A stretch of 11,218 nucleotides of DNA from an uncultured Candidatus Saccharibacteria bacterium (GTDB lineage: Bacteria > Patescibacteria > Saccharimonadia > Saccharimonadales > UBA5946), in NCBI GenBank assembly GCA_946886435.1, contig CAMPIR010000020.1, positions 1 to 11,218 on the forward strand, given 5' to 3'. The notes beneath the pieces are model-generated. The model ran no database searches, was not told the DNA's origin, and was given only the letters and a program-made list of their open reading frames with translations. Positions 1-8,307 of this stretch are shown here, piece after piece (position 1 is the first letter of the stretch; each line of letters starts with the position of its first letter). The translations under genes were made by a program, and so were the position numbers.

Positions 1-1952
1 ACGAAGGCTTTCACGAGCTTGGCACCGCCCTGGAGGTCTTCCATGGCTTCGATGCGTCCGCGACGAGAGTTGAGGTCGCCGATGACGTCGCCCATGAAGT
101 CTTCAGGGGTCGTAACTTCGACGCGCATCACTGGCTCGAGGATAACAGGCTTCGCCTTTGGGATGCCTTCCTTGACGGCAAGAACACCGGCAAGGTTAAA
201 GGCGAGCTCGCTGGAGTCAACGTCGTGATAGCTACCGTCGTAGAGAGTTGCTTTGACGCCGATCATCGGATACCCAGCGATCACACCACTCTTGAGCGTA
301 TCTTCGATACCCTTTTCGACTGGCTTGCGGTATTCCTGAGGGACAACACCACCCTTGATTGCATCAACGAATTCGAAACCTTCACCTGATTCGGTCGGTT
401 CGAAACGAACCCAGACGTCACCATACTGACCGCGACCACCAGACTGCTTGGCGTGCTTGCCTTGGGCCTCGGTAGAGCCGCGAATGGTCTCACGGAATGC
501 AACTTGAGGTTCACCGATGTTTGCCTCAACCTTGAACTCGCGCTTCATGCGGTCAATAAGGATATCGAGGTGAAGCTCACCCATTCCAGACATGATCGTC
601 TGCATGGTTTCTTCGTCGGTGTGAACGCGGAAGGTTGGGTCCTCTTCGGCGAGACGCTGGAGAGCGATACCCATCTTTTCCTGGTCGGCTTTGGTCTTTG
701 GTTCGACGGCAATCGCGACTGGAGGTTCTGGGAACGTGATGCTCTCGAGAGCGATCGGGTGCGCAACGTCACAGAGGGTATGACCGGTAAAGGTACTCTT
801 TAGCCCGACAACTGCAGCAATATCACCGGCCGTAACCTGGTCGATCTCTTCGCGTTTGTCGGCGTGCATACGGACGATACGTCCGACACGTTCCTTCTCA
901 CCAGTCGTCGTGTTCAGGACATACGAACCGGCTTTTAGGACACCTGAGTAAACGCGGACAAAGATCAGTTTTCCGACGAATGGATCGGTTGCGATCTTGA
1001 ACGCCAGACCAGCCATTGGTTCAGTGTCAGCAGGCTTTCGATCGATCTGATCGCCAGTCTTTGGGTTGGTTCCCCAAATAGCGTCAACATCGAGCGGGCT
1101 CGGCAGGTAGTCGACCATGATGTCGAGAAGCTTCTCGACAATCACGCCACGACCATCACCGCCACTAACGAGGAAGAAGTCACCAGCAAGGACTCGCTTG
1201 CGAAGTGCTGCTTTGAGCTCGTCCTGAGAGATTGAGTCTTCGCCTTCTTCGAGGAAGCGCATCATCAGTTCATCGTCAGCTTCGACGGCGTTCTCAACCA
1301 GGAGGCTGCGTGCGTTCTTACATTTTTCAAGCATATCAGTCGGGATTTCGCCTGGGATAAGCTCGTGATCAGCGTAGTCGCTGTAGGTGTATGCCTTCAT
1401 ATCGATGAGGTCAACGACACCGTTGATGGTCTTTTCAAAACCTATCGGGATGTGAACCGGGAAAGCGTTGCGGCTTAGACGGTTGTGGATCGACTCGAGA
1501 GACTTCCAGAAGTCACCACCGGTTTGGTTGATCTTGTTGATGAAGCAGATGCGTGGCACACCGTACTTGTTTGCCTGGCGCCAGACGGTTTCAGACTGGG
1601 CTTCAACGCCCATTTTGCCGTCGAACACAGTTACCGCACCGTCGAGGACGCGGAGTGAACGTTCAACCTCAACCGTAAAGTCGATGTGACCAGGTGTGTC
1701 GATGATGTTGATCTTGTGGTCTTTCCAAAAGCAAGTAACAGCAGCAGAGGTGATCGTAATACCTCGCTCTTTTTCCTGCTCCATCCAGTCCGTGGTTGCA
1801 CCGTCACCGGCGCCATTAACGACACCAATCTTGTGTGTCAAACCGGTTCGGTACAGGATACCTTCGGTCGTCGTTGTCTTACCGGCGTCAATGTGCGCGA
1901 TAATACCGATGTTACGGTACTTATCGAGCGGATAACTCTTTTCAGTAGCCAT
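1..1952 (-). CDS. fusA: Elongation factor G (translocase GTPase), 3' end cut by window edge
   Basis: EF-G binds the ribosome after peptide-bond formation and uses GTP to drive tRNA-mRNA translocation; it also helps recycle ribosomes. The first 650 codons are present; the usual length is about 700, so only the end of domain V is missing. The start ATG at 1952 gives [16 protein letters not shown] and has an AAAGGG Shine-Dalgarno 5 nt upstream. Seen: P-loop AHIDAGKT (19-26), switch I with ERGITIT (62-68), G3 DTPGH (85-89, catalytic His89), and in domain IV the loop [15 protein letters not shown]. Two guanine-binding motifs are atypical: G4 reads NKIN (139-142) instead of NKxD, and G5 reads VSGGD (262-266) instead of the usual GSAFK. 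Everything else, including DYLPSPLD and the domain II-V core, is canonical. The ATG shares its A with the TAA of the small upstream ORF, so translation is probably coupled. The gene lies last in the visible str operon. Identity is certain; the effect of the G4/G5 changes is inference. Confidence 0.98.
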   Translation of the reverse strand, partial: MATEKSYPLDKYRNIGIIAHIDAGKTTTTEGILYRTGLTHKIGVVNGAGDGATTDWMEQEKERGITITSAAVTCFWKDHKINIIDTPGHIDFTVEVERSLRVLDGAVTVFDGKMGVEAQSETVWRQANKYGVPRICFINKINQTGGDFWKSLESIHNRLSRNAFPVHIPIGFEKTINGVVDLIDMKAYTYSDYADHELIPGEIPTDMLEKCKNARSLLVENAVEADDELMMRFLEEGEDSISQDELKAALRKRVLAGDFFLVSGGDGRGVIVEKLLDIMVDYLPSPLDVDAIWGTNPKTGDQIDRKPADTEPMAGLAFKIATDPFVGKLIFVRVYSGVLKAGSYVLNTTTGEKERVGRIVRMHADKREEIDQVTAGDIAAVVGLKSTFTGHTLCDVAHPIALESITFPEPPVAIAVEPKTKADQEKMGIALQRLAEEDPTFRVHTDEETMQTIMSGMGELHLDILIDRMKREFKVEANIGEPQVAFRETIRGSTEAQGKHAKQSGGRGQYGDVWVRFEPTESGEGFEFVDAIKGGVVPQEYRKPVEKGIEDTLKSGVIAGYPMIGVKATLYDGSYHDVDSSELAFNLAGVLAVKEGIPKAKPVILEPVMRVEVTTPEDFMGDVIGDLNSRRGRIEAMEDLQGGAKLVKAF

Positions 1953-2224
1953 TAAAACCCTTTCGTCTTGTTATCAAAATTTGTTTGCATAGTTGTGTAC
2001 TGTATTGCCATTTTCGCAAGTCGATAGGTGTATGCACGCATCGCTCGCTCCTTTACTTCTTTCCTAGAAATCTCCCTGAACGTGTAGTCGGTAGCTTCTG
2101 GTATAGAGCCGAACACCATCTCACGCACATCGCCTCCAAGGTCTTCGGTTTCAGCGACCATCACAGATCGAGCGACGATATCGCCACGGTCTGGTGTGCG
2201 AACATGGATATCTAGGTATGGCAC
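1952..2224 (-). CDS. Small hypothetical protein between rpsG and fusA (90 aa)
   Basis: I do not recognise this gene. The frame opens with GTG at 2224, 8 nt after the rpsG stop, and ends with a TAA that overlaps the fusA ATG as TAATG. The same junction joins rpsL to rpsG, which supports real, coupled translation. The product is hydrophilic, begins [14 protein letters not shown], and has an acidic middle ([13 protein letters not shown]) and a basic C-terminal half ([19 protein letters not shown]) with no membrane segment. Base composition by codon position looks coding, with a GC-poorer second position. Against it: no good ribosome binding site lies close by (a GAGG sits 12 nt upstream of the GTG), and rarer codons such as AGG, ATA and CTA occur more often than in the flanking genes. 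It could be a fast-evolving lineage gene translated by reinitiation after rpsG, or a 270-nt spacer with a chance open frame. An alternative internal start is ATG at 2161. Confidence 0.5.
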   Translation of the reverse strand: MPYLDIHVRTPDRGDIVARSVMVAETEDLGGDVREMVFGSIPEATDYTFREISRKEVKERAMRAYTYRLAKMAIQYTTMQTNFDNKTKGF

Positions 2225-2232
2225 AGGCTGCT

Positions 2233-2712
2233 TTAACCTCTTGCGAAGTGTGCAAACGCACGGTTTGCTTCAGCCATCTTATGGGTGTCTTCCTTCTTTT
2301 TGAAGGCAGCGCCAGCTTCGTTGTAAGCGTCGACGATCTCGGCCGCAAGGCGGGCATCGTATGGCATACCCTTGCGGGCACGAGCGGCTTGGACGAGCCA
2401 CATGTAGGCGTAGTGGTTCTGGCGGTGTCCCTGGATCGGGAATGGAATCTGGTAGTTCGCACCACCGACACGGCGAGACTTGACCTCAAAGTTTGGCAGG
2501 ATGTTTTTGAGCGCTTTTTCAAAGACTTCGAGTGGATCTTCGGACTTAAGTTTCTTCGCAGCGATCTCGAGTGCACTGTAGACTTGGCGTTCAGCAAGAA
2601 GCTTCTTGCCGTCGAGCATACTCTTGTTGATCAGGCGCTGAACCAGTACGGACTGGTATTTGCGGTCTGGGTTTAGGCGTCGCTGTAGGCTTTTGGTAAC
2701 TTTACGAGGCAT
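2233..2712 (-). CDS. rpsG: 30S ribosomal protein S7
   Basis: S7 is a primary 16S rRNA binding protein that nucleates assembly of the 30S head and lines the E site next to the mRNA exit. The product is 159 aa, normal for the family (about 156). It starts [12 protein letters not shown] and carries the family features MLDGKKLLAERQVYSALE (residues 32-49), the rRNA-binding stretch VKSRRVGGANYQIP, and the C-terminal KKEDTHKMAEANRAFAHF. The ATG at 2712 shares a base with the rpsL TAA (TAATG). An AAGGAGG Shine-Dalgarno lies 7 nt upstream, inside the end of rpsL. In E. coli, S7 represses its operon by binding the rpsL-rpsG intergenic mRNA. Here there is no intergenic space, so any feedback must use another site; this is inference. 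Confidence 0.98.
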   Translation of the reverse strand: MPRKVTKSLQRRLNPDRKYQSVLVQRLINKSMLDGKKLLAERQVYSALEIAAKKLKSEDPLEVFEKALKNILPNFEVKSRRVGGANYQIPFPIQGHRQNHYAYMWLVQAARARKGMPYDARLAAEIVDAYNEAGAAFKKKEDTHKMAEANRAFAHFARG

Positions 2713-3125
2713 TACTTGTCCTCCTTCTTAGCGCCGTACTTAGAACGACCCTGCTTGCGCTTGCTCACGCCTTGGAGGTCGAGAGCACCACGAACGATGT
2801 GGTAACGAACACCTGGAAGGTCTGGTACACGACCACCACGAACGAGCACAACGGCGTGTTCCTGGAGGTTGTGACCTTCGCCACCGATGTAAGCCCACAC
2901 TTCCTGACCATTAGTCAGGCGGACACGAGCAACCTTACGGAGGGCTGAGTTAGGTTTTTTCGGGGTTTTGGTCGTTACCTTGATACAAACACCGCGCTTG
3001 AGCGGGGCATCTTGGTCGTGGTAACGAGACTTCAGTGCGTTATGGATACGGCCGAGTGCTGGAGATTTACTCTTCTTCGCAGCAGTCTTTCGCGGCTTAC
3101 GCACGAGCTGGTTGATAGTTGGCAT
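2712..3125 (-). CDS. rpsL: 30S ribosomal protein S12 with an insert and Pro at the Lys88 site
   Basis: S12 sits at the decoding centre and the 30S/50S interface, where it affects codon-reading accuracy and contacts EF-G. The product is 137 aa against 124 in E. coli. Most of the excess is an insert of about 13 residues after PAL, at residues 24-42 ([19 protein letters not shown]), before the conserved RGVC. The decoding loop [11 protein letters not shown] (54-64) is intact, and Lys56 matches E. coli Lys43. In the second loop E. coli has RVKDLPG; here it is RVPDLPG, so Pro101 replaces Lys88 while Asp102, the residue methylthiolated by RimO in other bacteria, is kept. The start ATG at 3125 gives [13 protein letters not shown], the usual N-terminus, and has AGGAG about 10 nt upstream. 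It is the first gene of the str operon and lies behind a structured leader and a good promoter. Confidence 0.98.
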   Translation of the reverse strand: MPTINQLVRKPRKTAAKKSKSPALGRIHNALKSRYHDQDAPLKRGVCIKVTTKTPKKPNSALRKVARVRLTNGQEVWAYIGGEGHNLQEHAVVLVRGGRVPDLPGVRYHIVRGALDLQGVSKRKQGRSKYGAKKEDK

Positions 3126-3292
3126 GTGAAATGCGCTCCTATGGTTTTATTGATACTGATGAGCGAGATAACATCGGTGATAAGCCGCTGCTTCCCGGAT
3201 AACACCCCGCCGAGCAGCATGCTCGCGAGATATGTCCCTTAGACGTTATGGAAGTGTACACGTGATCCCATAACTCCAAGAGAGGAAACTCA
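3126..3292 (-). promoter_or_regulatory. Structured 5' leader of the str operon (about 165 nt)
   Basis: This is the untranslated stretch between the predicted start of transcription (about 3292) and the rpsL ATG. It contains a hairpin at 3245-3274 with stem GTTATGG/CCATAAC, its loop holding the palindrome GTGTACAC. A second hairpin at 3211-3225 has stem CGAGCA/TGCTCG and a 3-nt loop. The 3' side of the second hairpin (GCTGCT on the minus strand) can pair instead with AGCAGC about 20 nt further down, so two exclusive folds are possible. No run of Ts follows either fold, so a simple terminator switch is not evident. No convincing leader peptide was found. A role in feedback control by a ribosomal protein is inference. 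Confidence 0.45.
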
Positions 3293-3298
3293 CTTGAA

Positions 3299-3327
3299 AT
3301 CATAGCAAAAAAAGACACTTTTGTCCA
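3299..3327 (-). promoter_or_regulatory. Sigma70-type promoter of the str operon
   Basis: The minus strand reads TGGACA (3327-3322), a 17-nt spacer, then TATGAT (3304-3299). Each box matches consensus at 5 of 6 bases, and the -10 box is preceded by TGC, an extended -10. The start of transcription would be near 3292. It sits directly after the terminator of the upstream gene and is the only good promoter seen ahead of rpsL. Confidence 0.8.
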
Positions 3328-3332
3328 GATAT

Positions 3333-3380
3333 GAAGAAAGCCCACCGAAGGAGCTCGGCGGGAGCTCTCTTCAGTAGGCC
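3333..3380 (-). terminator. Intrinsic terminator after the 87-aa gene
   Basis: On the minus strand an 11-bp outer stem (GCCTACTGAAG with CTTCGGTGGGC, including two G-T pairs) is capped by an inner stem GAGCTC/GAGCTC with loop CCGCC. One unpaired base separates the stems. CTTTCTTC follows as the U-rich tail. The hairpin begins at the stop codon of the 87-aa gene. Its arms closely resemble those of the hairpin at 3736-3813, so the two belong to one sequence family. Confidence 0.75.
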
Positions 3381-3643
3381 TATTGAACGGCAGCTTCGGT
3401 GCCCAGCGTGAGGATGCGATGTTGGATCTTGTCGAAATCCACCCTCTTGTCAGCTTCGGCGTGGAAGTTCTTGAAGGTGATCCTCACGATTCTCCGCGTC
3501 GCATTCACGTCCAGGATCGACGCGAGAGTGCGGGTCAGCTCGAAAAGCATCTCTCGCTTCTCCTCTGACAGGTCGAACATGAGTTCGATCGTTTTACTCT
3601 CCATGACATACTGAGGCTCCTTTGCAGAACCCTTTTTAGACAT
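3380..3643 (-). CDS. Hypothetical protein, 87 aa, transcribed alone
   Basis: I do not recognise this family. The ATG at 3643 has a strong Shine-Dalgarno (AAAGGAG, 5 nt away) and lies about 45 nt downstream of a full-consensus promoter. A terminator overlaps its TAG, so it forms a monocistronic unit. The product is soluble: a short basic N-terminus (MSKKGSAKEP), an acidic helix-rich stretch (DLSEEKREMLFELTRTLASIL, residues 24-44), a basic strand-like segment (ATRRIVRITFKNF, 48-60) and a charged C-terminal helix (EADKRVDFDKIQHRILTL). There is no signal peptide, membrane segment or cysteine. The alternation of helix and basic segments would suit a small nucleic-acid or partner-binding protein, but that is speculation. 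Signals on both sides make a real, well-expressed gene likely. Confidence 0.85.
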   Translation of the reverse strand: MSKKGSAKEPQYVMESKTIELMFDLSEEKREMLFELTRTLASILDVNATRRIVRITFKNFHAEADKRVDFDKIQHRILTLGTEAAVQ

Positions 3644-3694
3644 GTCTACTCCTTTAAAATCAGCGATGGACGGTAAAAGGTACGTTCATTTCTC

Positions 3695-3723
3695 ATTATA
3701 TCATCTATGTTGATAAATGTCAA
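3695..3723 (-). promoter_or_regulatory. Full-consensus sigma70 promoter of the 87-aa gene
   Basis: The minus strand reads TTGACA (3723-3718), a spacer of exactly 17 nt, then TATAAT (3700-3695), preceded by TGA, an extended -10. Both boxes match the consensus at all 6 bases. Transcription would start near 3688, leaving a leader of about 45 nt. Strong constitutive transcription is expected. Confidence 0.9.
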
Positions 3724-3735
3724 TATTGTCTCATG

Positions 3736-3813
3736 ATGAAAGCCCACAGAAGGAGCCTGGGGCCTAAGGAAGTTTAAACTTCTTCGGCGAACTCTCTTCG
3801 ATGGGCTGTGGGT
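3736..3813 (-). terminator. Long terminator-like hairpin after the 73-aa gene
   Basis: On the minus strand GCCCATCGAAG pairs with CTTCTGTGGGC (3806-3796 with 3752-3742), 11 positions with one mismatch and one G-T pair. Inside lies the palindrome GAAGTTTAAACTTC, which can form its own small stem. A competing 7-bp pairing, CCCACAG/CTGTGGG, uses the outermost bases. The tail CTTTCATC is only moderately U-rich. The arms match those of the hairpin at 3333-3380 almost base for base. It separates the 104/73-aa gene pair from the next promoter. Confidence 0.6.
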
Positions 3814-3835
3814 AAATCTCCTCTCTGGGTTCAGG

Positions 3836-4057
3836 TCATGACTTGATGGATCGGCGCTTCAGATACCTGGACGTCGCCCAGAAAACAGCAGCCAGAACGA
3901 AACCCGAGTAGGCTCCAATCATGCTGTTGCCGCTGTGGAAACTGACGAGGAAGAAGTACATCGCCCACAGGAGGAACATCCAGCCGATAATGCGAGTCAG
4001 CTCGTGAGGCTCCCTGAGTCCTTTGGCCTTTGCCGACCTAAGCCGTGGCTGGTTCAC
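3836..4057 (-). CDS. Small membrane protein, 73 aa, two predicted transmembrane segments
   Basis: I do not recognise this family. It starts with GTG at 4057, chosen because an AGAGGAG ribosome binding site lies about 6 nt upstream, and it ends at a TGA. The N-terminal 22 residues are basic and polar (MNQPRLRSAKAKGLREPHEL). Then come two hydrophobic spans, about residues 23-40 (IIGWMFLLWAMYFFLVSF) and 46-63 (SMIGAYSGFVLAAVFWAT), joined by a 5-residue turn, and a basic tail (RYLKRRSIKS). With positive charge at both ends, both termini probably face the cytoplasm, making a helical hairpin in the membrane. Its start overlaps the end of the 104-aa gene by 20 nt, so the two are probably co-expressed and may act together. 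The function is unknown. Confidence 0.8.
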   Translation of the reverse strand: MNQPRLRSAKAKGLREPHELTRIIGWMFLLWAMYFFLVSFHSGNSMIGAYSGFVLAAVFWATSRYLKRRSIKS

Positions 4058-4352
4058 CGTACTCTCCTCTCTGTCCGTTCATGCCGTTGATAATGAGCTT
4101 GGTGTAGTTACCCAGCAGACTCCTGGCGCTCATGTCCTGGACTTTCACGTGGAGCACCTGATATCCGACGCTTGACCGTACATGGATCTCGTGAGAGACG
4201 CTGACGATCATGTCTGGCATCTGATTGCGAAGCTGTTGCACGATGTCATCGACCTCGCTTGACCACCAGAATTTCTTGCCAGCCGGCAGAAACTCACCCA
4301 GGTCGAGACGGACCTCGCCCGAGTTCAATTTTCTTGCACGCATCTGTTTCAT
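4038..4352 (-). CDS. Hypothetical protein, 104 aa (start uncertain)
   Basis: I do not recognise this family. The open frame extends up to 4475, but that ATG lies in the loop of the rpoC terminator and upstream of the promoter, so it cannot be the start. Candidate starts are ATG at 4427 (no binding site, 6 nt after the predicted transcript start), ATG at 4352 and ATG at 4343. I chose 4352 (MKQMRARKLNSG); a GGGGG run near it is too close for 4352 and better spaced for 4343. The product is soluble with mixed charge: a basic N-terminus, a Trp pair (KKFWWSSEVDDIVQQL, residues 27-41), a strand-like middle (DMIVSVSHEIHVRSSVGYQVLHVKVQDM) and a polar tail (NGMNGQRGEYGEP). The pattern is compatible with a small alpha/beta fold. 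Its 3' end overlaps the membrane-protein gene by 20 nt, which suggests translational coupling and possibly a shared role. Confidence 0.7.
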   Translation of the reverse strand: MKQMRARKLNSGEVRLDLGEFLPAGKKFWWSSEVDDIVQQLRNQMPDMIVSVSHEIHVRSSVGYQVLHVKVQDMSARSLLGNYTKLIINGMNGQRGEYGEPATA

Positions 4353-4388
4353 GCCCCCAAAGGTAGAAGATTTTGAAGTACCTGCGTC

Positions 4389-4425
4389 TTGCCGTGAACG
4401 ACAAAGACCACCCTTTCGGGCAGTC
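4389..4425 (-). promoter_or_regulatory. Tandem hairpins in the leader of the 104-aa gene
   Basis: On the minus strand GACTGCCC-GAAA-GGGTGGTC (4425-4406) forms an 8-bp stem with two G-T pairs and a GNRA tetraloop. One base later TTGTCG-TTCA-CGGCAA (4404-4389) forms a 6-bp stem. Both lie in the first 50 nt of the predicted transcript, ahead of the likely start at 4352. I could not match them to a known riboswitch. They may control the gene or stabilise the mRNA. If translation really begins at 4427, they would lie inside the coding region. Confidence 0.4.
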
Positions 4426-4439
4426 ATCGCATTAGTTAT

Positions 4440-4468
4440 TTTATACCATGCTTTTAAATCTAAAACAA
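4440..4468 (-). promoter_or_regulatory. Probable promoter of the 104/73-aa gene pair
   Basis: The minus strand reads TTGTTT (4468-4463), a 17-nt spacer, then TATAAA (4445-4440) preceded by TGG, an extended -10. The -35 box is weak (3 of 6) and lies in the 3' arm of the rpoC terminator. The -10 box matches at 5 of 6 bases. Transcription would start near 4433. Confidence 0.6.
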
Positions 4469-4495
4469 CCCGCATATCACGGGTTGTTTTAGATT
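4457..4495 (-). terminator. Intrinsic terminator of the rpoBC operon
   Basis: AATCTAAAACAACCCG and its exact complement form a perfect 16-bp stem around the 7-nt loop TGATATG (minus strand). It begins 14 nt after the rpoC TAG. The 3' arm and tail (TTGTTTTAGATTT) supply the U-rich end. The mirrored A-rich arm means it might work in both directions, but no gene on the other strand needs it. Confidence 0.93.
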
Positions 4496-4509
4496 AGAGC
4501 AGTCGAGTA

Positions 4510-8307
<3,798 letters not shown>

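Noticed and set aside
1985..2215. Plus-strand ORF opposite the gap between rpsG and fusA
   Set aside because: No binding site or promoter was seen, and the minus-strand frame has a coupled junction with fusA.
3032..3345. Minus-strand ORFs covering the str leader
   Set aside because: One starts upstream of the promoter and the other overlaps rpsL in another frame without a binding site; neither looks coding.
3836..3838. Possible UGA recoding, as in some CPR groups
   Set aside because: UGA is used here as a plausible stop, and no in-frame UGA occurs in the large genes.
4353..4475. Longer 145-aa form of the 104-aa protein starting at 4475
   Set aside because: The ATG lies in the loop of the rpoC terminator and upstream of the predicted promoter, so it would rarely be transcribed with the gene.
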